From NCBI GenBank assembly GCA_001179505.1, contig CDMY01000356.1, positions 62,001-126,000 on the forward strand: 64,000 bases of DNA. The letters run 5' to 3'. The translations under genes and the position numbers were made by a program. Positions 37,501 through 49,904 of the stretch are shown piece by piece. Source of the stretch: Vitrella brassicaformis. Taxonomy: Eukaryota; Sar; Vitrellaceae. Positions within the stretch are counted from its first letter, which is position 1. Each line of letters starts with the position of its first letter. The notes under the pieces were generated by a model that was not told the DNA's origin, did no database searches, and worked only from the letters and a program-made list of their open reading frames with translations.

Positions 37501-40500
37501 GTCACCCTTTGTCGCATTCACGCGAGATCTCCTGGAGCGCAAAGGGGCCGCTGCCCCTCTCACCATTCGAGGCCGGACACGAGTCAACGTGCAGACGCCG
37601 ATGGGCCTGCTCGACCTCGACGGCCTGCCCATCACATCCAAGCTCAACCTGACAAGCGGCGACCAGCGGGAGGAGGATGCCCTGCAGGTCTCCGTCGATG
37701 ACTTCAAGCTCACGGGCGACTTCGACAACCTCACTGCTCCGGCAATCGCCCAGAGCCTCACGGACGTTGGCAGGAGCACGTCGCCCGATGGCTGGGTGGC
37801 CATGGAGATCGCCACCACCCTGACGTCCAGATACCTCATCACCATCGACTTCGGCAACCTGGCCCTGTCCGCCGCCCTGAGATACGGCAACCAGGATATC
37901 GGCGTGGTGGAGACGGACGGGCCTTTCATGCTCAAGGCGGGTGACAGCCAGCTGCGGCTGAGAGGCTACCTCTGGCGCACAGTGAGGAACAAGCGGCAAC
38001 TCAGCGACCTGTTGCAGGCGGCCATGGGGGGTGCAGAGGGTGGCGGGGATGCCAGAATACAGCTGGAGGGAGTAAGGCTGGCGTATCCCCTGGGGTCTAA
38101 GCAGGAGGGTGGGAAGGGGCTTCCCGGCTGGGTGCCCAAGGTGGCGCAGGTCGTCAAGTTCGACACAACCATACCAAGGTCAGTCAGTCAGCATGAATGA
38201 GCGAGCACACAGGCAGGCACGCACACGCCCTTCGTGTGTGGTCAGCTTCGGCTCCCCAGCAGACTTTCTGAAGCCACTCGACGTCTCGTCTGTCGCCCTC
38301 GCCCCCGTCGTGAATCGACCGACAGACGTGGACGTCCACCTGGGCACAAATCTCACCTTCGGCGGGCCTCTGATGCCCTCCCTCACTATGACCTTCACAG
38401 ACGTCGTATTGGGGGGAGACCTTTCCGCGGGGCCCGGCCAACTCGGCGCTTTATCGCTCAAGTCCAGCAAGATGGCGACTGGGACAGGGGGAGGTGGCGT
38501 GCTGCTCAACCTCGGGGGCCGGATGAAGCTGCCTGAGCAGGGGGACGCCCTGACGGCCTTCATTGAGGACTTCCTCAACAGCACAGACCGGCAGCATGAC
38601 CTTGCATTGGCGGGCACATTCAGTGGCCGCGTGGACCTCGGCACACTGGGCGTTCCCATCGACCTGACAGACGTCGCCCTCAACCAGACCCTGCCGCTCG
38701 AGAGCTCTCTGGATACCTTCGGCGTCGAGGTTGCGGGTGTTGAGTTCACGGGGGAGGATCGGAATGGCGGCCTTGCGATGGACATCTTCATCAACATCAC
38801 CAACCCCTCGCCCGCCCAAGTCACCCTCGGCGACCTGCGGCTCAACGTCTTCCTGCTACCAGTCGAGGGCGAGCCTGTCGACGCGCCAATGGTGCCCATC
38901 GGCCACGTGGACGTGAGGCAGTATGTGCTCAAGCGGAACGAGCACGAAAGCAAGTGCACGGGCATCCTGATGCCGGCCGCCGAAGACATGGATGCGGTGT
39001 CTGCGCGTATAAGCAGGTTCCTGCAGGGGAAGACCCTCTCTGTGCGGACGGTGCTCGATGAGACCTACAAAACATCCAACACCCCGCCTCCATGGCTGCA
39101 AAACGTCATCCATGGCCTTGACCTGAAGTCTGAGCTACCCTCCCTGGCCAGCGTGACGGCCGGGGCGGACTCGAAGCTGGTCGACTCCCTGGTGATCAAT
39201 GACTTCTATCTGCGGCTGGACGAGGTGGAGGACGGGGCGGAGGAGCCTGCCATTCCACTGAAGGGCGTGCTGGAGGTGGTGGTCAACAACCCTCTGGGGT
39301 CGGCTACCAAGATGAGCATAGAGTCCCTGGGGATGTCTCTGTCTCTTCTGGACGGGAAGGCGGAGGACGCACCTGTCCTGGGGAGGCTTGAAATCCCGCC
39401 AGTCGAGATCAAGGACTCCCGATTCGTCAACGGGGTAAGAACGAAACCACAAACACTACGACGAAGCTACCAACCAACCAACCAACCAACCAACCGGTGT
39501 CTTGACTGACATGTTTGCTCTGGTCTCTCTAACATCAGGATGACGACTACAGCCAGATTGCGTTGACCATCCCGCTGTCCACTCCGCTAATGCTCGATGA
39601 CGTGGACAACACAGCCGCCTTCGCCAAGCGGCTGCTCAGCGCTGTTGAGAGCGGTGCAGCGTCCAACACGACTGATGCGCTTCGGGTGATTGGGGGCGCT
39701 GACGCGGTCGTGTCGACCCCAATGGGACGGCTGTCGCTCACCGACCTGCAAGTCGATGAGGAGCTGCCGCTGACGGGCCCGGCAAGGGAGGAGGAAGAGA
39801 CCGCTGTGCCCCTGTTCGAGGTGCAGAATTTTACCGTCGAGGAGTTCCTGTTCCTTGAGGACTCGGGCTCATCGCCGATCACCCCGGACTTCCCGCTCGA
39901 GTCGCAAGAAGCCGACACCCCCTCGCCCCCTCTCTCACCTGGCGGCGACCCCCTCACGCCCTCTGACCCCTCCACGGACACCTCCACGGACACCTCCACT
40001 CCCTCCGAGCCTTCCCTTCCTTTTTTCCCGCCGCCCCCGCCCCCCCAGCCGGAGCCACCAGGGCTGCCGAATGGAGACCAATTCTTCGTCGACGGCTTAT
40101 TTGGCCGCCGTGACCGGGCTACCTTTTTTGGGCCGCCGCGAGCGCTGCAGCGGCGTGGCCAGATCGCCAACGGCATGAGGGTTTCGTTGGGCCTGGCTGT
40201 ACGAAATCCCGCGCCGATTGGGCTGGCATTGGGCGATCTTAAGTGGAGCGTGAGAAGGGATGACGTCACGATTGGCGAGCTGAGGACGATGGACGTCATT
40301 CTGGCACCTGGGTCGGATGAGTCGGCTGTGAAGGTGAGAGGCACGCTGCAGGCGCCTCCGGGTGTGGACTCTGAGGCCTTTTTCACTGAGCTGGTGGGCG
40401 AGATGTTTGGTGACGACCAAGCGGCACTACAGCTGACACCGAGACCGATGAGGGAAGGGGCACCCGACTGGCTGACAAGAATTGTCAACGGCGTCTCAGT

Positions 40501-43500
40501 GTCCGTGCCTGTCAACGGGTAAGTGCATGCCTAAGAGTTGTGTATCCATCCATGCATGTGTGTGTGTACTTGCCCTCTCTCTCTCTGTGTCTACCCTTTG
40601 CAGCATCCTGAGCAGTGACTCCCTGGTCGCCTCACTTGACGTCTCCTCCCTGAGCCTCATCCCTCTGGGTGGCCAGGAGGTGCAGCTCAAGGGCTCCCTC
40701 ACCATCACAGCCAACAACCCCCTCGGGGCCAACGTCGACATCGGCGTGTCGGAGCTGGGACTCAGCGGCACTCTCTACGGCCCCTCCTCCAAGCCTATAT
40801 GCGTTCTGCGCGTCCCGTCGCAGACTGCAGTGGTCTTGACTGGCGACAATCTCGACGTCGAGCCCAACCAGATTGTGGTGGGCTATGACTTCGAGGGCAC
40901 ACTGACCATGGAGGAGGACGGCGAGGCCTTTGCCGATCTGGTCGAGTCGATGCTATCTAAGGGCCCATCCTCGGCAGCCCGGTCGCTGGCGATGCAGCTT
41001 ATGGGCACGTCGGCAGTCACCGTCATCAGCCCCCTCGGCACGCTCCCTCTCGACAAGGTGCGGATCGACAATGCCATGCCCCTGCTGAAGGAAGGCAGCG
41101 AGGCCATCGACCTCTCCAACGCCTCGCTCGGCGACATCAAGTTCGGCTCGCCGCCCCGCGGCCAAGAGGGCGTCACCTTCACCACCAATCTGGAGGTCGA
41201 CCTCCCTGCTTCCTTCCCGCTCAGCCTCGACTTTGGCAGTGCTACCTTCGACCTCACCTTCACGCCTCCGGTCGACAACGCCACTCGTGCTGTGCTCGGT
41301 GACATCACACTGACGCCCCTGGCCCTCAAGAGGGGCACCAACAAGATCCCCGTGGAGGGCTCGCTCGTGCCGCCCACCACCGACAGCGACCGTGCCGGTC
41401 TCAACTCATTCGTGTCGCGGTACGTTGCGGGCAAGCCGGCAGCGTTGAAGGTGGTGGGCAAGTCCATCTATCTAGAGGACACCTTACCATCGCGAGCGAG
41501 CCCCAAATGGCTGCAGAAGGTGGCGGCGGCGCTTGTGGTGGAGATGGATGTGCCGGGGGGCAGCAAGGCGGCCTTCGGTGACATTTCTGTGAAGGACCTC
41601 GGCATCACCGCCCGTCGCGGGAGCGACGATGGGGTCAACAATGCCATCCGCTTTGAGGCTGTCGTCTCGGCTGAGCTGATCAACCCCCTCGGCCCCGACT
41701 CGCCCGTCACCGTTGACCGAGCTGCTGTGGCCATGAAGCTCATGAGAGGGGACGCCATACTCGGATCTCTGGATAGCGGCCTGCTGGAGGCGGGCTCTGG
41801 CTCGTCGCGCGGCAGCAAGCAGATGGTGACGCTGCCCTTCAAGAAGACCGAGCTCGTCTTCCCTGACAGGGGCAGAGCCTTCGGCGCTCTGGCCGCTGAC
41901 CTACTGAAGAGCGACACGGAGGGCGAAAGCCCCTCCCTCACCATCGACGGCACCATTGCGGCATATGTCTCGTCGGATCTCGGCCCTCTGCATCTGACCG
42001 AGCTGCCCCTGTCCACAAACGTCACTCTCTCCGGCCTTGACATTGCTGTCGAGTCCGACGGAGGGCTGCGTGAGTGGGGGCTGACCGACGCCAGTGATGG
42101 CTTTCAGCTCGACGCAACCGTGGCATTCGATGTGGGAGGGTCGGCATCTTCGTCGACGGGTGCATCGATGTCGCTCATCGACCTGGGCGCGGTCATGCTC
42201 GACGCCTACATGGGCGGGAAGCGCCTCCTCCGCCTCACCGCACCCAGCCTGCGGCTCGTCGACGGCAGCAACACCCTCAAGATCCTGGGCCAGATGACCC
42301 CCAAGTACACCGACATTCCCACTGCGGCCAGCCTCATGTCGTCGGTCGTGTCGGGCGATAGCGTGAAGCTCACCGTCAGGGGGGCGGAGGGGGACGACTC
42401 AAATTCCCCTGAATGGGTGAAGGCGGCTGTGTCTGCGCTGGAGCTGGAGGTGCCGGTGAAGATCACCGCTGAGAGGGGCGGCGGTGGGCGTGAGGAGGGT
42501 GAGAGCGCTTCGCCTTTCCTGAGGGATGTCGAGGTCGGCGGCATCGTGCTGGATTTCGTGAGGGGAAAAGACCCCTTCCTGGAGGGTAGCGTGGTGGTCG
42601 AATACGCGCTGCCCAAGGGAGTCAACATCTCCTTCGACGTGAATCAGCTGTCCCTTGCCACCAGCATGTCCCGCGCACCTATCTCGGAGGTGGGTGCCGG
42701 TAAGCCCACATCACTCCCCACACAGGTGGGCCGTCTCAGCGTCACCACGGCCGACGTCTCAATCCCCGGCGACTCCAAGTTCCGGGCGGTCTTCGACAAC
42801 GGCGTCATTAAGGTGAAGGACGGCGAGCGGGCCGCGTTTGAGGACTTCCTGTCTGCTGTCTTATATGACTCCGGGGCCACTCGGCTGTACCTGAGTGGTG
42901 AGGCATCACTGGTGCTCGTGACCAGGCTGGGCCAGCTCTCGCTGGATGGCGTCAAACTCGACCTCTCCCAAGACCTCAAACGTATGCAAATACAGCAGGA
43001 GATGGCGGGCGACTGCTTACCTTACTGTGCCTGGTTGCTTTCTCTGTCTCTTTGTAGACTTGGGTGGCATCGACAGCGACTCCGTCAGTCTGGGCACTCT
43101 GCAAGTCTCAGAAGGCCGCGCGGACGGTCTCATCATGAGCACAGAAATTGGCCTCAAGAACGCCGCCTCCTTCGGTGCCCGTCTGGGCGACGTCAAGCTC
43201 GACCTCTACGTGGCCGAGAAGGACCTCCCAGAGCGGCCTCGCCTGAGGCCCCCTCCTCGCAACGGCGGCGGCCTCCTGGCCCCACCCCCTCGGCCCATGC
43301 CTATCCCTATCGAGCAGCAAGCGCCGCCACTGCCTGAGGACGGCGACCTGATGCTCTATGTGGGCCAGGTGACCGTCCGCAACCTGACGCTGCTGCCGGG
43401 GAAAGAGTCCAAGATGCCGATCGACGTCCTGGTGTTCCCCACACGTGAGGGCGACAGCGCCCAGGGGCCCCGCCGGCTTATATCGCAGTATGTGTCGCGA

Positions 43501-44182
43501 AAGGGCAGCGCCACGCTGCTCAAGGGCAGGCAGAACAGCACGAGGGTGCCGCTGGTCAACAAGGCGCTGAGCCGGTGGGAGTCGGGAGTGGCGATATCAG
43601 GGGCCAAGGAGAGCTTCATGCAGGGGGCGGAGCTGGACCTCGCTTCGCTGCCGCTCTTCGGTCGTGGGCTGGAGGTGACTGCCCGTTTGATCATCAAGAA
43701 TCCCTTCCCTGTGGACGTCAAGCTGCTCTACGTCGACTCGACCCTTTTCAAAGACGGCGTGTGAGTACCCACCACCACCGCACACAAAGAGATGGATGAC
43801 ACACACACGTGTTTGTGTGTCCCTCCCTCGCTTTGTGTCTGTCTCGTCTCCCAGCAAGATAGGCCAGACGACGATAGACTGGCGGAATGATCCGATGGTG
43901 ATTCCCGGGGAGTCGACCACCAAGACGGATGCCTACAAGCTCAATGTGGGGGCCGTCACACCACAGGCACTCACCACATTCTGGCAATCGCTCCAGGGAT
44001 ACTCGACCGTTTCGGTGCGTACGTACGTGCCTGCATCACCAGCATAGCATACATGGATGGGATGTGTCTGTCACCCCACCCCCTTCGGTTGTGTGCAGGC
44101 GGAGGGCATTGTTGAGGTTGTTATCGGCGAGTACGGGACGCTCATCGATTACAACGAGGCCACGATACCGACGACATTCTAG
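31516..44182 (+). CDS. Giant single-pass membrane protein with about 20 LEA-2/DUF3712-like modules
   Basis: Thirteen exons join in phase: 31516-32614, 32691-33080, 33365-33645, 33751-33856, 33937-35899, 35994-37320, 37433-38178, 38246-39434, 39539-40518, 40604-42981, 43058-43760, 43855-44014 and 44099-44182, about 3,801 residues. A disordered Ser/Thr/Pro-rich head of about 160 residues is followed by a basic segment and one membrane helix (ISGIVAAVLFLLMGIGAILF, residues 194-213, running on to about 217). The rest is probably lumenal or extracellular and made of repeated beta-rich modules. One type carries NPS..SVxLGDLxxxxxLP. The other carries NPLGxDxPLTVxxIxLxxxL. They alternate about every 150-180 residues, with W(L/V)xxxV linkers and (T/S)PMGxLxLxxLP strands between. 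NP-x-SVxLG strands after a single membrane helix are typical of LEA-2 (WHy) and fungal DUF3712 proteins such as yeast Tag1. A Pro-rich insert lies at about 39900-40070. Function unknown; a lipid-contact rod is only a hypothesis. Confidence 0.8.
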
Positions 44183-45902
44183 CCATGCAGGCAAACCGGA
44201 TACGTGTCGGTCGGTCGGCTGGTGCGCCATCGCGTTTTTCGGTTCGTCCGCCATGCGTTTCTTGCGCAGTGTGGCATACCATCCATGCACCGGTCGGTCA
44301 TGTAGAGTTAGACATAGCAGCACTCAGTAAGTACGTGGGGGTGATAGGAGAGGCGAGGCGATGCTCTGCACACAAGTACGTTGGTTTGTTGGTCCTTTTT
44401 TTGCCGTCTTTTGATTGACTGATTGATGACCGATTTTATGCATGCGGCTCGCTCGTTCCTGGCTAATTGACAGTGCTCCTGGCACGCACTGTGTGGGTGG
44501 TGGGTGCGATGAGTGGGTGCGATGGGTGGGTGTGGCGGGTGGACATCGACCTATATTTGTGAAGCCACCAAGTGACGCGACACACACTAACTTCTTCTCC
44601 TTCTATGTAGATACTCAATGTAATGTGGACCTCCCTCCTGTGATGTATGGTATGATGTAATGTCTCATGCATCAGCCACATCAACGACCGATCGCAGCCA
44701 CCGTCAGGTATAGATGTCCATAACTGCGGATTGGGGTGGATCGTAGGCAGGAGTGAATAAAACGACCAACACAGGCAGACAGACAGACACACAGGAGGCA
44801 GACAGACAGACACACAGGCAGGCAGACAGACAGGCGGACTGATGGTTGAAGGCAATTAAAGGGGCTGCCCGGGCCGACTCCCTTGCAATTGAGAGCAGGT
44901 CAGGCAGGCACTCAGATGCACGATACGATGTACATGTGTGTGTGTGCATATGCATATGCATGTGTGGTCACACACATCGTTATTTATGTGGGCCGGCCAA
45001 AGTGTCTACCTGCCTGCCTTACCCTACCCCACCTGCCTTCTCTGTGTGTGCCCATGTGCATATACATGTGATTTGATACGATAGATACGTGTGACTTACT
45101 TATATATTGCTATGTAGGGTAGGTAAGTGGAGTGGATGGATGCTGCATACAGTAAGTACTTACACCTGCAATCGATCGATCGCAGCCACTCAGTCACTTT
45201 GTTGTAAGTAAGGAACCCACTGACCGACCGAACAGCACCGCACCATTAATTGAACAAAGGACGTCTTGCACACCTGCGGGATGCATCTGCGTCCGTCGGC
45301 GACTGACTGAGGTCACCAGCAATGTGACGTGGTCAGCGAGAAGACACTGATATACATGAAACAGCGATGCTGCTCGCCCAGCAGCCTCTCAGCTTCCTCC
45401 GTCCCGCGCGCCTTCTGAACGATGTACGGAGAGACACACCACGACATGAGTGGTGTGTGCAGGCTCGTACGTGTGCTCCCGACCAATCCATGGCCCTCTG
45501 CTTCTCTTCCTCGGCTGCCAACTCAATGGCGGCTGATGGACAGCAGAGACGAAACAAGAGACATTACGCGAGACACCACATTTTCCTGCCAGCCATGCAC
45601 AACGTGCTCACCAACTCGGTGTCAGCTGCCGAGACGCATCAGAGCTGAGAGAAGAAAGAGCCGTCTCAAGTGCGGTGGCCAGTTAGTTGAGTTGGTTGGT
45701 CAGGTGCGGTGCGGTGCATTCATTCATTGCGTTTACTTACGTGCATAGACCATCATTCATTCATTCGCCAGCAACGTAACGTCCGTCATATACACAACAC
45801 ACGACAGCCATATATACACACATGTACGTACATACATACGCAATGCGTATGTATGCAGCATCCATCCTCCCATGTACATACATACAACGATATATGCCCG
45901 CC
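44183..45902. other. Gene-free region before the assembly gap
   Basis: Repeat-rich DNA with GACA, CATT, TATG and GTGT runs. A frame at 45367-45648 (+) and its antisense partner show no recognisable domain and no coherent splice partners. I annotate no gene here. Confidence 0.5.
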
Positions 45903-46202
45903 NNNNNNNNNNNNNNNNNNNNNNNNNNNNNNNNNNNNNNNNNNNNNNNNNNNNNNNNNNNNNNNNNNNNNNNNNNNNNNNNNNNNNNNNNNNNNNNNNN
46001 NNNNNNNNNNNNNNNNNNNNNNNNNNNNNNNNNNNNNNNNNNNNNNNNNNNNNNNNNNNNNNNNNNNNNNNNNNNNNNNNNNNNNNNNNNNNNNNNNNNN
46101 NNNNNNNNNNNNNNNNNNNNNNNNNNNNNNNNNNNNNNNNNNNNNNNNNNNNNNNNNNNNNNNNNNNNNNNNNNNNNNNNNNNNNNNNNNNNNNNNNNNN
46201 NN
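45903..46202. other. Assembly gap (300 N)
   Basis: A run of exactly 300 undetermined bases, followed by 18 cytosines. The gap size is probably a placeholder and the C run may be a sequencing artefact at the contig edge. Confidence 0.97.
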
Positions 46203-46267
46203 CCCCCCCCCCCCCCCCCCTTCGCCGGGGCGGGTCATCCATCCATCTGCCTGTCCATCCCATCACT

Positions 46268-47082
46268 CTACTCAATCGACTCAAACCGCACGGTATCTCT
46301 CACACTCGCCTCTGCACGACTCACCCACCCCCGCCCCATACCCAACCCACCACCGTCTTCAGCTGCAGCTCCCTGGCCTGGATGCCCCTCGGCTGCCGAG
46401 GCCGACGCCGATGCCTGCGCCTCCTCCAGCTGTGATATCTCTTCAGTCTCGCGCTGGAGGGCCTCTTGGCGGAGCCGCCTTTGACGCTGCCGCTCCTGCA
46501 GACGAAGGGCCACGACCCAAGGCGACACAGACAAATGCACCGCCATGAACGAGAGTGCGGGTGCGTCTTAGTGTCGGTCTATCTGCGTTTCTGCCCCACC
46601 TCCTTCTCCCGTTTCTTGGCCTCGTCGATGATGTCCTGATAGGGATGCTGGTCGAGCCCAAAGAAACTCACCAACACCTCGCCAGCAAATGTCATATCTG
46701 ACATACCAAGACAAGAACAACACCAAACAACACGTGGCCCTCGACCAATCACACGAGTTGCCCGCGGTGCCAGCTTGCTGTGAGCTCGCTTACTGTCCAC
46801 CACACGCTCGCCAACGCGCCACAGGAAGCGGCCCAAGCCACGGCCCTCCCCGCCGGCAACCACATTATCATCATCTCCACTCGCCGGCGCCTCCTGTGCC
46901 GTCCGATGCTGCAGCATCACCCAACCAGCCCCCCGCAAGCCATGCAGAGCGATTTGAGCGTCGCATCTTCCTTCGAGCGCCTGTTCTAGTGTGATGGCCT
47001 CATCTCTCTCTCTGACGCTGTCAAACGATTCGGCGACGTCGCTGAGAGTCCCAGATGACGGACAAGTCGTGAATGACTGCAT
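46268..47082 (-). CDS. FAM177-like small protein
   Basis: Exons 47082-46794, 46697-46600 and 46495-46268, about 204 residues. The join of the first two exons gives GRFLWRVGERVVDSN followed by MTFAGEVLVSFFGLDQHPY and QDIIDEAKKREKE. This resembles the core of the FAM177 family, where a Trp-rich stretch precedes a GExLAxFFGLxxPKYQYxIDE block. The third exon is a charged coiled coil (QRQRRLRQEALQRETEEISQ). FAM177 proteins are small eukaryotic proteins of poorly known role. The N-terminal exon is weakly conserved and the 3' end lies close to the assembly gap, so the last exon could continue differently. It starts head-to-head with the first RNase H gene. Confidence 0.55.
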
Positions 47083-47296
47083 TGTGAGTCACCGCGCTGC
47101 CATGTCCGACGCTATCCTCCCCAGATCGTCATCCGCAGCCGAGCTCGCAATCGGGATTCGTTCGTAGTTTCTTTCGCCTTGACGAGAACTGAGAGGACGG
47201 TTGTTTCATTCAGCAACTGTTTCCGACGCTCGATTTCCAGCGCTCGCTCGAGGAAGCCTTGATTGTTGTTGAAGGAGGAGGTTTTTGTCTGCGACG
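47083..47296. promoter_or_regulatory. Head-to-head intergenic region, FAM177-like / RNase H copy 1
   Basis: 214 bp between starts. AGCTCGCAA (complement TTGCGAGCT) lies at 47142-47150, 60 bp upstream of the FAM177-like ATG. Confidence 0.5.
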
Positions 47297-48270
47297 ATGA
47301 CGGTGCGCGTGTGGACTGACGGTGAGTGAGGGGAGGGACAACAGGGGGATGCATGGGATTCGATGCCTTCTACATCTCTCTCTCCGCCGCTTCTCTGTGA
47401 GCGCTGCCGCGTGCAGGTGCCTGCCTCGGCAATGACCATCCGCTCGTGCCGGCTGGGCCATCTGGTTCGGCGATGACCATCCTCGGTAAGGGAAGGCACA
47501 GAACACAAGAGACACGACAGGAGGGGGGAAGAACACTGGTGGGTGCGTGTGTGTGTCTGTGTGTGTTGCTTGTGTGTTAGCAACGTCTGTGGTCGTCCGT
47601 TCGGCAAGGAGACGAACCAGCGTGCAGAGTTGGTGGCCGTCATCAAGGCACTCGAGGCGTGCAGGTGCGGGCAGACGTGTGTGACGGCCATCAAACACAA
47701 CGGATGGACTTCTGTGTGCATGTGCAATCTGTGCAGGAATGACCTCAGCACCACCCTGGTCATCTTCACGGACTCCAAGTACACGATCGACTGCATGCGC
47801 AAGTGGCTCAAGAAGTGGAAGAAAAATGGCTGGACCAACTCATCGGGCAATGTAAGTACACTCTCCCACGCGGACCAAAGACATGCAACTCAACATCATT
47901 GCATCATTGCTCTATGTGTGTCGTGTGTATGTGTTGTTCAATCAGGACGTTGCCAACCAGGACCTGATCAAGAAGTTGGACTCCCTCATGCAGGCAGGCA
48001 CAGCCACAACCCAAAACAATACCGACCCGCACGTGTGTATGTGTGGTGTGTGTGTGTGTGGGTCAGGAGCGCAAGAAGGGCGGTGCGCATTGCCACCTCG
48101 AGCACCTGCCGGCCCACAACAACAAACATGGCAACGAGCAGGCCGACCTCATGGCCAAGAGGGCTGCCCAGAATCTGCCCGTGCCTTCCTATCCGGACAG
48201 CATCATCCTCTACGTCAACTACGTCAACTACGATGACGACTCCGACTCCTCCGATGACGACTACTACTAG
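47297..48270 (+). pseudogene. RNase H1-like gene, copy 1, with a 4-base frameshift in exon 2
   Basis: Six exon-like blocks line up one-to-one with copy 2: 47297-47321, 47417-47485, 47581-47664, 47737-47851, 47946-47993 and 48067-48270. Most of the protein is intact: WTDG, NQRAELVAVIKALEACR, FTDSKYTIDCMRKWLKKWKK, NEQADLMAKRA and an acidic Asp/Ser tail. Exon 2 is 69 bases where copy 2 has 73. Between GACLGN and RAGWAIWFGDD it lacks 4 bases, so the downstream part is out of frame with the start. No alternative splice site that I could see repairs this. Either it is a recent pseudogene, or expression uses another start, or the assembly has an error. The last intron seems to use a GC donor (CAG|GCAGGC). 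Confidence 0.65.
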
Positions 48271-49904
48271 TCCTCCTCCGATCCCTCCGATCACACACAC
48301 ACACACACACACACACATACATATACACACACACACATACACACACACACATACATGCATACAGGCTGGTGGTAGTGGTGCCTTGGGGGAGGGGGAGGGG
48401 GAAGGAAAGCGGAGGACACGTGTCGGTCTGAGTGTGTACACACAATACAGATACATAGATGACTTACTTACGTCGTATCCATCCATCCATCCACCCATAC
48501 TCACTCGGGCGATGTGGCGGTATGGGTGTTCAGAGGATAGGCTGGCCTGTCATGTGCAGATTAGGGCAGGCAGCTCACCTTGTACAGTCAGTACAGCACC
48601 TGTGAGAGAGCACCTCTCCTTCCATCCACTACACACACACACATAGATACACACAGAGGTGGGTGGGTGTTCCTGTCTTGTCGATATGTGGGGAGGCAGG
48701 CATCTCGCCACACCCAAGAGTTGCATCTCAGGGAGGCACCTCAGTTGCCACCCTCGGATGTTGCCTTGGGTGTGGCGACGTGCCTCCCTTCCCACAGCTG
48801 CGCTTTTTGTCGACGGACAAAAGCAAGCACTAATGGACTGACAGATGAGCGATCGAGCGAGCGAGCGAGCGTGTGCGTCGCTGCAAAGCAAAGGCAACGC
48901 AGCAGAAGCACACGATCGCTGCTTGGCTCGGATCTGGTGGCCTGCCTTGTGGGGGAAGGAAGAGAGAGAGGGCAGACAGCCATGCAAATGGTATGTCTGA
49001 TGCCGCTCTGGGCCTGTGGGTAATGCGCTAATGTAGTGCACGCATGTACACACTTATACAGTATGTATGTACATATGTGGGCGCTGACAGACAGGCCCTC
49101 CCGGGCCCCTGTTTTGTCAGAGTTCGTCTGACAGTCATGACTGACCGACAAACGTGAGTGACGTGACTGAGTGCGATTGATTGGCCGGATGGGTCAATCA
49201 ATGCACCTGTTGTGGGTGGAGCCACTGCTATGTCTCTCATGTCTGTCTGTCTGACTGACTGTCTGTCTGCACCCAGAGCGGAGTGCCTGTACAGAAGGCT
49301 GCGCACACGACGGACGAGTTGGTTCTGAGTGAATCACATCACATCCTCCCGGTGCGATTTGATTTGTCGCGTGTCGTATCGCGATGGTCAGACAGGGCGA
49401 TGCGATGAGGTCGTGTGTGGGCACACATTCGGGCCACCCACTTCAGACACCTTCACCCACCCCCACGCCACACTACACACCAACCGCCATTGCAAAACCC
49501 ACACACATTCCAGCAGCTGGCCACAGCACACCATCACATCAACCCTCATCTCCTCCCTCCTGCGGATGAGTCAGACAGTCAGACAGACAAACGCACGGAG
49601 GGAAGGGTAATTTCACCAGATTCTCTCGCTTCCTGCGCTTGCACAAGACGAACAGAGGACAGTCACTCACCCCCACACGACGGAGACACGGAGAATGGGA
49701 AAAATCCCATCATCCAGGGTGACCGGAAAACGGGACTCCCAACCGTCAACCGCAGCCCGCACATTTGGGCGTTGAGAGTCTTCTTCAGTTGTAGTCGTCC
49801 AGACAAAGGCGAAGGAAGGAATCTTCGGTCAGTTCGAAACTGTTTGGAGCACTTGAGCACAGCTTGTTGGTTGAACGTGAGGCTTGGCTTGCTGCTGCGC
49901 GAAG
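48271..49904. repeat. Spacer between the RNase H copies, partly duplicated
   Basis: It starts with CA-rich repeats (about 48293-48355). Its middle part (48658-48690, 48805-48823 and 48990-49045) matches DNA downstream of copy 2 (51231-51267, 51266-51285 and 51416-51468). An example is TGATGCCGCTCTG followed by TAATGCGCTAATGTAGTGCA. The duplication unit therefore includes about 0.8 kb of 3' flank. No separate gene was seen. Confidence 0.6.

Noticed and set aside
32882-43923. Many antisense frames over the giant gene
   Set aside because: The plus-strand exons join in phase for 3,801 codons with repeated modules; the antisense frames are short, lack shared motifs and cross the introns.
45709-46548. 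Frames running through the N gap
   Set aside because: They exist only because undetermined bases contain no stop codons.
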